Below are positions 57,236 to 64,000 of a stretch of 64,000 bases of DNA, piece by piece (position 1 is the first letter of the stretch; each line of letters begins with the position of its first letter). Source of the DNA: an uncultured Gammaproteobacteria bacterium (lineage in GTDB: Bacteria; Pseudomonadota; Gammaproteobacteria; Eutrophobiales; Eutrophobiaceae); the NCBI GenBank assembly GCA_943788815.1, contig CALSRS010000001.1, positions 496,001 through 560,000 of the forward strand, given 5' to 3'. The translations under genes were made by a program, and so were the position numbers. The notes under the pieces were generated by a model. That model did no database searches. It saw only the letters and a program-made list of their open reading frames with translations, and was not told where the DNA came from.

Positions 57236-57838
57236 TTGAGTTTGAATCTAAACGAATTAATGCATAGCATTATTGAATTTTATAATACATTTTCACTAAA
57301 CGTATTTTTAACGCTCTTAGTTATCTTGTGTATCTATCTGATCAGCAGATTTACAAGGCCTAAAATAAAAGAATCTATTGAAACAAGCAGGTTTAAAGAG
57401 GAACTGATAAAATCTGCCAGCCATTATGCGAATATCATCCTGATTATATTTTCAATACCAGTCTTACTTTTGATATGGGGTTTTGATTTCCGAAATCTGC
57501 TATTACTATCGACAGGTATATTAACCCTAACCGGTGTTGCCTTATTTGCTAATTGGTCAATACTAAGCAATGTCACAGCATTTTTTATTATCCTGATACA
57601 TCCAACATTCAGGCGCGGCAACTTTATCCGTATTATAGATATTGATAATTATATTGAAGGGTATATTGCTGAGATTAACATGTTCAACACACGACTAATT
57701 ACGGATGAACGGGAATATATAATTTACCCTAATAATTTATTAATATCCCGCCCTTCAATAATTAACCCAAGAAAACAATATTCAACCGTTGGGAAAATAA
57801 CAGATTTTGCATCTTCAAAAGATGTAGATAAAAAATAA
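57236..57838 (+). CDS. Small MscS-like mechanosensitive channel protein
   Basis: 200 residues. A TTG at 57242 is better spaced from AGAGG than the TTG at 57236, so the true protein may be two residues shorter. Three membrane helices (about 18-36, 62-84, 88-120) are followed by the MscS beta domain: GVALFANWSILSNVTAFFIILIHPTFRRGNFIRI and YIEGYIAEINMFNTRLITDEREYIIYPNNLL (quoted in part). The large C-terminal alpha/beta vestibule of typical MscS is missing; the protein ends about 25 residues after the PNN motif. The stop overlaps the HAD gene start by one base (TAATG). Confidence 0.8.
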   Translation: MSLNLNELMHSIIEFYNTFSLNVFLTLLVILCIYLISRFTRPKIKESIETSRFKEELIKSASHYANIILIIFSIPVLLLIWGFDFRNLLLLSTGILTLTGVALFANWSILSNVTAFFIILIHPTFRRGNFIRIIDIDNYIEGYIAEINMFNTRLITDEREYIIYPNNLLISRPSIINPRKQYSTVGKITDFASSKDVDKK

Positions 57839-58518
57839 TGGTAAATACTCTGGCTTTTGATGTTTATGGCACTTTGATCGATACCAATGGAGTTGTCGAG
57901 AAATTAACCAGACATGTGGGCAATCTGTCAGTTGATTTTTCCAACACCTGGCGTAATAAACAATTGGAGTATTCCTTCCGACGTGGATTAATGAAAAATT
58001 ACGTAAAATTTTCAGTCTGTACCCAACAAGCACTGGATTATACCTGCGAATATTTTGATGTTGACCTCTCCCCAAAACAAAAAGAGGATTTACTAAAACA
58101 ATATAATGACCTTCCAGCATTTTCTGATGTCATTGAAGCTTTAACTAGCCTTCGAGCGTCTGGTCATAATATGTACGCGTTTTCGAATGGGGACCCCGTT
58201 TCGGTTGATGCCGTATTAACATCAGCCGGTCTACGTGACTATTTTGACGGTATTATCAGTGTTGATGACTTGAAGTCATTTAAACCCAATCCAGATGTAT
58301 ATCATTACTTTCTTGAAAAATCCGGGGCTGATATCAGTCATAGCTGGCTAATATCAGGCAATCCATTTGATATTATCGGCGCATTAAATACAGGGATAAA
58401 GGCTGCTTGGTTAAGACGGTCAAAAAATATGATCTTTGACCCCTGGGATTACAAGCCTACTGTGACGATTCAAACCTTACCCGAATTTTCAGGTTATCTG
58501 GACGAATCACTCAGGTAA
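57838..58518 (+). CDS. Haloacid dehalogenase, type II (HAD superfamily)
   Basis: 226 residues. LAFDVYGTLIDT with nucleophile Asp8, the WRNKQLEYSFRRGLM segment typical of L-2-haloacid dehalogenases, AFSNGDP, DDLKSFKPNPDVYHYF (Lys) and LISGNPFDIIGALNTGIKAAWLRR. The family hydrolyses (S)-2-haloacids, but many members have other substrates. Translationally coupled to the MscS-like gene. The 3' end overlaps the convergent SnoaL-like gene by 12 bases. Confidence 0.88.
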   Translation: MVNTLAFDVYGTLIDTNGVVEKLTRHVGNLSVDFSNTWRNKQLEYSFRRGLMKNYVKFSVCTQQALDYTCEYFDVDLSPKQKEDLLKQYNDLPAFSDVIEALTSLRASGHNMYAFSNGDPVSVDAVLTSAGLRDYFDGIISVDDLKSFKPNPDVYHYFLEKSGADISHSWLISGNPFDIIGALNTGIKAAWLRRSKNMIFDPWDYKPTVTIQTLPEFSGYLDESLR

Positions 58519-58950
58519 CTGTGATCGGTGGAACTGGACTATTTTCCATTCACCATCGCGCATTGCTACCACGATAGTAACTCGGCCATTAGAGATGGTT
58601 CGATTTCCACTTCGTACACCAGTAATAGTATCGAGACCTGAAAAAACGACGACTGTATCCGATAATTCCAGGACTGAGTAATTATTTATGGTCGCCGTTC
58701 TCGGCTGATCATTTAACAATGCTCTTTCAAAATATTCTCGAATTTCTTTAGTTTGCGTCACCACCAATTTACTTCCTGTGCCAAGAAACAGGGCATCACT
58801 TGAATACAAATGAATGATCCCATCTACATCAGCTTCAGCAAATGCCCTAGTCCATTGATTCAATACTTCAAGCGCATCCTCTTTTGGATCTGGATAAGCT
58901 ATTAACGGATTCATAATTAATACTGCACTAATAAACAATACTCTGAGCAT
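58507..58950 (-). CDS. Secreted SnoaL-like / SgcJ-EcaC family protein
   Basis: 147 residues with a signal peptide (about 1-18, ending LIAYP). The NTF2-like cone fold matches SgcJ/EcaC or DUF4440: LEVLNQWTRAFAEADVDGIIHLYSSDALFLGTGSK at the start (quoted part LNQWTRAFAEADVDGI) and GRVTIVVAMRDGEWKIVQFHRSQLP at the end. Ligand or reaction unknown. Divergent from the symporter gene with 109 bases between. Confidence 0.82.
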   Translation of the reverse strand: MLRVLFISAVLIMNPLIAYPDPKEDALEVLNQWTRAFAEADVDGIIHLYSSDALFLGTGSKLVVTQTKEIREYFERALLNDQPRTATINNYSVLELSDTVVVFSGLDTITGVRSGNRTISNGRVTIVVAMRDGEWKIVQFHRSQLPE

Positions 58951-59059
58951 AAGGACCTCTTTAATATAAATTTCTGGCTTCTTAAGGTATTATCCTACAA
59001 CTAATTTCAATAATAACTGACTCCAAACAGATTAATTCAGTATTTTTGTTGAGGTAAAA

Positions 59060-60658
59060 ATGACCATCATCTCTTTTATTATTTTCACGACACTCGTCGC
59101 TGTTATAACTATTGCCTTTACAAGAAAAGACGATCATAAAACAATTACGGGGTACTTCCTGGCTGGCAGGACCCTATCATGGCCTCTCATAGCGGGTTCT
59201 TTACTACTAACCAACCTCTCAACTGAACAGATGGTTGGTCTAAACGGCGCAGCCTATATTGATGGTCTGTCGGTAATGGCCTGGGAAGTAATTGCTGTCA
59301 TTGCATTGGTCGCTATGGCCCTGTTTTTCCTTCCGCGGTTTCTTAAATATGGCGTGACTACCGTTCCTGAATACCTGGAAATCAGGTATGACCATCAGAC
59401 ACAAGTCATCACAAATATAATTTTCCTATCCGCGTATGCATTAATTTTACTACCTATAATTTTATATACCGGTGCCACCGGCCTGATGGGAATACTGGAT
59501 TTACCAGAAATTCTAGGGATAGAATCCAGAGCCACACTACTATGGTTGGTGGTATGGATGGTAGGTATTATTGGATCACTCTATGCGCTGTTTGGAGGTT
59601 TAAGAACCGTAGCTGTCTCTGACACGATTAATGGCATAGGACTATTAATTGGTGGTTTATTAATTGCCTGGTTTAGTCTTACCACCCTTGGTGAAGGCAA
59701 TTTACTTGCTGGAATTCAAGCACTTTCAGAAAACACGCCGGAACGACTGAACTCCATAGGCAGCAATGACAATTCAGTTCCATTTAGTACATTGTTCAGT
59801 GGCGTACTGCTACTACATTTTTTCTATTGGACATCCAACCAGCAAATCATACAAAGGACATTTGGCGCAAAATCATTAGCAGAGGGACAAAAAGGTGTCA
59901 TCACCACTGCAATCCTCAAATTATTTGGTCCGCTGTATCTAGTACTACCTGGGATAGTCGCTTTTTCCCTGTTTCCCGAGTTAGGTAATGAACATGCTGA
60001 CCAGGCCTATGGCATGCTGGTCAATAAAGTTTTACCCGCAAGCCTTGCAGGTTTTTTTGCAGCCGTCATGATGGGGGCGATTTTATCCAGTTTTAACTCG
60101 GCGCTGAACAGTACTTGCACCCTCTTCAGCCTGGGCTTATATAAAAAAATGATCAATAAGGATGCAACGAATGAACAAGTAGTAAGAAGCGGAAAAATTT
60201 TTGGTTGGCTGCTTGCAATTTTTTCCATGACAACTGCTCCTCTATTGATGCAGCACGAAAGCATTTTTGCCTACCTGCAAAAAATGAATGGCCTATACTT
60301 TATCCCCATCTTTTCTGTTGTGATATGCGGCATGTTATTTAAAAAGGTCCCACCAATTGCAGCAAAAATTGCGCTAATAACAGGCATTACTATCATTGGC
60401 TGTGGATACTTCATTAGTCCATTTACCGAAATAGTTGAGGCAATTCATGAATTTCATTTCCTGGGGCTGGTCTTTGTGTTACTGGTATCGATATTACTGG
60501 TATTTGGTCAACTTAAACCTATGACTGATGAACCAGGAAAAGATATCGAGAATGCGGTTGATATGACGCCTTGGCCAAGGGTAAAACAGGCGGGAATTGT
60601 ACTGATTATTTTCGTACTTTTAATATATCTATTTTTCGCTGACTTTTCAGTCCTGTAA
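59060..60658 (+). CDS. Sodium:solute symporter (SSS/SLC5 family)
   Basis: 532 residues with about 13-14 membrane helices and a GAGGT ribosome site. ITGYFLAGRTLSWPLIAGSLLLTNLSTEQMVGLNGAAYIDG (quoted part GYFLAGRTLSWP) and GVTTVPEYLEIRYD are SLC5 hallmarks; YALFGGLRTVAVSDTING and MGAILSSFNSALNSTCTLFSLGLY (Na+ site) follow. The substrate may be a sugar, myo-inositol or an organic acid. The best resemblance by eye is to the SGLT-like branch. A single gene; downstream 60659-60843 has weak hairpins and no T tract. Confidence 0.9.
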   Translation: MTIISFIIFTTLVAVITIAFTRKDDHKTITGYFLAGRTLSWPLIAGSLLLTNLSTEQMVGLNGAAYIDGLSVMAWEVIAVIALVAMALFFLPRFLKYGVTTVPEYLEIRYDHQTQVITNIIFLSAYALILLPIILYTGATGLMGILDLPEILGIESRATLLWLVVWMVGIIGSLYALFGGLRTVAVSDTINGIGLLIGGLLIAWFSLTTLGEGNLLAGIQALSENTPERLNSIGSNDNSVPFSTLFSGVLLLHFFYWTSNQQIIQRTFGAKSLAEGQKGVITTAILKLFGPLYLVLPGIVAFSLFPELGNEHADQAYGMLVNKVLPASLAGFFAAVMMGAILSSFNSALNSTCTLFSLGLYKKMINKDATNEQVVRSGKIFGWLLAIFSMTTAPLLMQHESIFAYLQKMNGLYFIPIFSVVICGMLFKKVPPIAAKIALITGITIIGCGYFISPFTEIVEAIHEFHFLGLVFVLLVSILLVFGQLKPMTDEPGKDIENAVDMTPWPRVKQAGIVLIIFVLLIYLFFADFSVL

Positions 60659-60843
60659 TATCATGTCGTGGCAACGAATGCGGTTTGAATACCTCGCACA
60701 GACATTACGATATACAACAGTAAGCCAAAAATAATATCTCAGTGAAGCAGGGTTTAAGAAGACACCACCAATGTGTATTCGGCCGATTCATAGGCTATCG
60801 GACGAAATCTATGAGTAGACGCTAAACTGCTTAGATACCTGGT

Positions 60844-62592
60844 TTAATTTTTTTCCTGATAAATATAATTACGTCTAAATACAAGGGCTGAAATTACTAT
60901 CAGTGCAAAAAATATTGCCATTAACGGGTAAACAACCGCATACACAACTGGCGTTAATAACATTCGTGTCATGGTCCGTAGTACAACATTCTCTGCAATT
61001 ACATCGGCAATAGGTGGAGAATATCTATAATACAAGGCCACAAACCTTTGACCCATATCGCTATGTAGCAGGACATTATCACGAAATCCCCTCAATTCCT
61101 TAACATAAGGATGCATATACGATCCATAGGCCGCCGTGGCGATAAAGCATCCACCTCCACCACCGGTGTTGGTTGGGGTGGGAGTTGGGGTAACTACTGG
61201 ATCAACTGCTGGCGGATTATCGGGGACGTCATCCTCACCTTCAACCGAAATAAGACTATCTGTAGATGCTGTGGAATCCGTTGTCGCTAAAATGGAATAA
61301 GTTGCCACCGCGTCTGCACGCGCACATGCCAAATTCCAGCTTCTCAGGAAAGTCTCTGTATCTCCAGCCGCTATATCACCAAAATCAATCACAATATCAT
61401 CCTGCGCAGTATCGCCTAGACTACCCGTGATTGTTGCCATGACATTTTCCGCAAGATCCGGTCCGTTATTGGTGACACTTACAAGAAAATCAAACGCATC
61501 TAAAAAGTTAGTTCTACATTGCGCTTCAAAAAACACGTCCGTTGAAACTGCAAGTGTTAAATCAGAACAGGTAGTCAACCCACCTACAAAAACCGTCGAT
61601 GAACTACTATTGTTTTCGCTATCAGTATCCAATCCAGCAAAATCAGATAATTTCGCCTGATTAAAGAAACATTCAGGATTGGTAAATTGCGATGGTATTG
61701 CGGGTAGATTTAAAGTCGCACTAGATCCAGTTGTTAATGTATCAATTGTCCAGATGCCCGTATCGACATCATAACTACCTAAGCTGACAACCGGCACCAT
61801 CCCGGTAGGCACTTCCATCCCTTCGGGTAGCGCTTCTAGTATTTCAATATCATTTGCATCATCACTACCGTCATTAGAAACAGTCACCGTAAATGTGACA
61901 GAATTTGCTGGTGCTGGATTTGTGATATCAACTGAATTGGTAATAGACAGGTCGGTAATTTCATTTATATCATCAGGCAAAGTTATTTGGGTAAAGACCA
62001 GATGATCTTCTGTAATCACGCCAACCCCAGGATAATCTATTAAGGGAAGCTCGGAAAAATCACCACTCGATGTTTCTGTTGCATCAAATACAGTTAATGC
62101 ATGTATGGCATCGACTATGTCCATACCGTCTCCCAACACTACGCCAAAAACAGTAAACCCACCGTTCTGGTTATCCAGGTTTGCAGAATTGTCAGCGACA
62201 TTAACAAACCAGGAACTGGTTGCACTATTGGGGTCGCCACCTCGTTTTGCCATGGCGACTGTACCGCGAATATTTGAACGACCAAATTCGTTTACGACGG
62301 GAAGATTTTCTGCTATTTCAACCAATGTTTCATCAACCAGGGTATATGAGCCTCCCTGAATGACGAATCCAGTAGAGCTACGATGAAAAAATGAATTCAC
62401 GAAACTATCATCATTAATATAACTGACGAAATTATCGACTGTGTTTGGAGCTTCGTCTTCCAGCAAGTCTATCTGGAAGCTACCTAAAGGTGTCTCAACC
62501 AGGACAATAACTGCTTGTAACTGTAGAGGAATAAACACCAACCCCGCTAAAGTCAGAATTTTTAAAAATTGTCCAAATATTGTTTTCAGCAC
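60844..62592 (-). CDS. Secreted cyclophilin-type peptidyl-prolyl isomerase with DUF11 region and CFI-box C-terminus
   Basis: 582 residues. Signal peptide about 1-27. Cyclophilin domain about 29-200: [63 protein letters not shown] and [16 protein letters not shown] (quoted in parts). A DUF11-like Ig domain follows ([25 protein letters not shown]) and a second related domain, then a Pro/Thr linker (TPTPTPTNT). The C-terminal [21 protein letters not shown] with FRDNVL and YRYSPP is the CFI-box module, whose conserved Cys lies right after a Gly run. Two hydrophobic segments and an arginine end it. The cysteine context suggests processing or anchoring. Substrate unknown. Confidence 0.86.
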   Translation of the reverse strand: MLKTIFGQFLKILTLAGLVFIPLQLQAVIVLVETPLGSFQIDLLEDEAPNTVDNFVSYINDDSFVNSFFHRSSTGFVIQGGSYTLVDETLVEIAENLPVVNEFGRSNIRGTVAMAKRGGDPNSATSSWFVNVADNSANLDNQNGGFTVFGVVLGDGMDIVDAIHALTVFDATETSSGDFSELPLIDYPGVGVITEDHLVFTQITLPDDINEITDLSITNSVDITNPAPANSVTFTVTVSNDGSDDANDIEILEALPEGMEVPTGMVPVVSLGSYDVDTGIWTIDTLTTGSSATLNLPAIPSQFTNPECFFNQAKLSDFAGLDTDSENNSSSSTVFVGGLTTCSDLTLAVSTDVFFEAQCRTNFLDAFDFLVSVTNNGPDLAENVMATITGSLGDTAQDDIVIDFGDIAAGDTETFLRSWNLACARADAVATYSILATTDSTASTDSLISVEGEDDVPDNPPAVDPVVTPTPTPTNTGGGGGCFIATAAYGSYMHPYVKELRGFRDNVLLHSDMGQRFVALYYRYSPPIADVIAENVVLRTMTRMLLTPVVYAVVYPLMAIFFALIVISALVFRRNYIYQEKN

Positions 62593-62839
62593 CCTATTTC
62601 TCCCAGATGGATCAGGCAGAGTTAAAATTTAATGTAAATTGTTGAAGGAAATCTAAAATAAATAAATGTAATTCGAATGATTCAATTATTATCTAACGTA
62701 GGTAGGAAATAAAAGTATACATCCCGTAAGCAATTTACACACATACCAGGAGAATATTATATTAAATTACGATTAAAGTTACACCTGTAACTCACGTAAA
62801 AGCTTAATTATAATTCTGTAGTACTTTAGAACCAGAATA

Positions 62840-63613
62840 TTAGTGTGTCATTGAATATATTACTGCATTAACCCCTAAACGGAATGCGTCAGTAGATGGT
62901 TTCAATGGCATCCAGCCCTGATAATACCATTCCCAGAAATTTGCCAAATCATTATTATATCCGGCAGCAATACCAACATTACCTTCGTCGTTGATTATAC
63001 CATGATAACTGATGTCACCCCCAGGAACATAAGGTGCCATCCCATTTAAGTCTTCCAGGCTAAAATGAACCTTAAATAATGGATGCGAGGTATCCAGTGA
63101 AATAAAATTTCGATCAGGGAATGCCCTTCTCACCTGGGATTTCATATTACTAATTTGAGCTGGTCCATCAAAATCATCCATAAGCACAAATCCACCTCGT
63201 GCAATGTATTCCCGCAAGTTTCTGACTTCCAGCAAGCTCAGTTCCATTTCACCGGGTTCTGAAACGTAAGCAAACGGATAATCAAAAATACTATCGCTAC
63301 TCAGATCAACAATCTGATATGAAAGCACATCAACATTAACACCTGTAGATCGACGAATAAATTCGTTCAGATTTTCATCTGACTCAGGATAATTATGTGA
63401 CCAGCCACGATGTCCCATCCAGCCATTGGTTCCAAAACGCCAACGGGCAACAACGAGTTCAGTCTTTGGTGGGGCATTTTGTGGGATAACATATCGGCCA
63501 TATGAACTTCCTCGATAACCCTGAGAATAGACTGATAATGCTATGACAGACAATGCGACTAGTACGACAAAGTTTCGCAGATGAGTTTTAAGATATATTG
63601 GAGTGTTGCTCAT
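62840..63613 (-). CDS. DUF4159 domain protein, exported
   Basis: 257 residues with an N-terminal signal or anchor (about 12-30). DUF4159 (glutamine amidotransferase-like fold) covers most of the rest: LVVARWRFGTNGWMGHRGWSHNYP, FAYVSEPGEMELSLLEVRNLREYIARGGFVLMDDF (quoted part LREYIARGGFVLMDDF), FPDRNFISLDTSHPLFKVHF, and GYNNDLANFWEWYY. The family is often encoded with MoxR-ATPase and VWA genes, none of which is here; the gene downstream of the window could show more. Function unknown. The 247-base gap before the cyclophilin gene shows no feature. Confidence 0.82.
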   Translation of the reverse strand: MSNTPIYLKTHLRNFVVLVALSVIALSVYSQGYRGSSYGRYVIPQNAPPKTELVVARWRFGTNGWMGHRGWSHNYPESDENLNEFIRRSTGVNVDVLSYQIVDLSSDSIFDYPFAYVSEPGEMELSLLEVRNLREYIARGGFVLMDDFDGPAQISNMKSQVRRAFPDRNFISLDTSHPLFKVHFSLEDLNGMAPYVPGGDISYHGIINDEGNVGIAAGYNNDLANFWEWYYQGWMPLKPSTDAFRLGVNAVIYSMTH

Positions 63614-63669
63614 AATACTTTTAAATCATACTCCAATTTTCTGTGCTTCAGTAATCCTGCGAGAAAATA

Positions 63670-64000
63670 TTAACGTGAACGGACCCGGCTTCCATCATCC
63701 AGATTGTCGCCGGGGTGATTGATAATACTATCTCCCTCATTTATTCCTGAAATTACCTGCGTCATTAAGCCACTTCTTTGTCCAGGTTCTATCATTTTTA
63801 ATTCAGCTACATTATCAATCATGGTGTACAGTGCCCATTCACCATCGATACGAAACAATGCGCTGGAGGGGACTTGTAAGACATTGTCTTCTTCCCATAA
63901 AACAAATGCAGTTTCAATACGATACCCGTCACCCAAACGCATCCATCTATCTTTTGGTGTCGTAATATCAACGATCACAAATACACGTTGTTCTTCTACC
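63670..64000 (-). CDS. Periplasmic adaptor of an RND- or ABC-type efflux pump, C-terminal part (runs off the window end)
   Basis: The frame is open to the window edge, so the start is outside. About 110 residues remain: VEEQRVFVIVDITTPKD, GDGYRIETAFVLWEEDNVLQVPSSALFRIDGEWALYTM and GINEGDSIINHPGDNLDDGSRVRSR (quoted in part). This is the beta-barrel and membrane-proximal end of HlyD/AcrA-type adaptors (VLQVPSSALF is the usual V(P)xxAV motif). It would bridge an inner membrane pump to an outer membrane channel. The ATG-like GTG inside is not the start. Confidence 0.8.
   Translation of the reverse strand, partial: VEEQRVFVIVDITTPKDRWMRLGDGYRIETAFVLWEEDNVLQVPSSALFRIDGEWALYTMIDNVAELKMIEPGQRSGLMTQVISGINEGDSIINHPGDNLDDGSRVRSR

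Noticed and set aside
1-64000. CRISPR array, insertion sequence, prophage or integron
   Set aside because: I saw no regularly spaced repeats, transposase, integrase or terminal inverted repeats; gene order in the centre is chromosomal core.

Overview
The window is a contiguous stretch of an AT-rich (by eye about 40% G+C) gammaproteobacterial chromosome. The strongest evidence is the conserved gammaproteobacterial envelope and housekeeping block rpsB-tsf-pyrH-frr-uppS-cdsA-dxr-rseP-bamA-skp-lpxD-fabZ-lpxA-lpxB-rnhB-dnaE-accA-tilS (31034 down to 10465, minus strand). It is flanked by the divergent map-glnD pair, and mutH and a fabA-fabB pair are also present. Sox-type molybdenum dehydrogenases, class III PHA synthase and hopanoid-type genes suggest a free-living, probably sulfur-oxidising, carbon-storing bacterium. 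I cannot name the genus.

Layout. 1-4000 (minus): a sox-like operon with two SoxC-family molybdopterin dehydrogenases interleaved with three small cytochromes c; the third is cut by the window edge. It has a good sigma70 promoter and a palindrome over the start site. 4024-6334 (minus): folP, a proline iminopeptidase, a MoaD/ThiS-like protein without the Gly-Gly tail, and a lone LuxR-type HTH protein. 6351-7622 (minus): a receiver plus Ser/Thr kinase gene broken by one in-frame stop. 7789-7863: tRNA-Thr(TGT). 7939-10472: a DUF1244 protein, an L,D-transpeptidase and a VWA-FHA membrane protein. 10465-31034 (minus): the housekeeping block, in which RpsB carries an unusual 150-residue tail ending in a histone-H1-like Lys/Thr/Ala segment. 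31221-42763 (plus): map, glnD, mutH, dusA, then a hopanoid-type group (HpnL-like, squalene synthase, HpnG-like, a PhyH-type dioxygenase, HpnN-like RND exporter). 42958-48612 (minus): phaC, phaE (also with a Lys-rich tail), acs, ispG. 48836-52457 (plus): fabA, fabB and a Na+/H+ antiporter.

The 427-base gap at 52458-52883 is the most interesting non-coding region. It holds two perfect CRP-type operators (TGTGA-N6-TCACA). The second sits at exactly -41.5 from the predicted start of a candidate small RNA made of two hairpins with C-rich, anti-Shine-Dalgarno loops. A second two-hairpin candidate with related stem sequence and C6/C8 loops follows about 180 bases later. Three genes in this window (both soxC genes and fabB) have G5-G6 ribosome binding sites that could pair with such loops.

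52884-64000: a mixed region with a DUF3750 protein, an SDR dehydrogenase, GNAT, DUF938 and ArfB, a secreted lectin-like protein, an MscS-like channel, a HAD dehalogenase, a SnoaL-like protein, a sodium:solute symporter, a secreted cyclophilin with DUF11 and CFI-box C-terminus, a DUF4159 protein, and the end of an efflux adaptor. I saw no rRNA, CRISPR array, insertion sequence or prophage.
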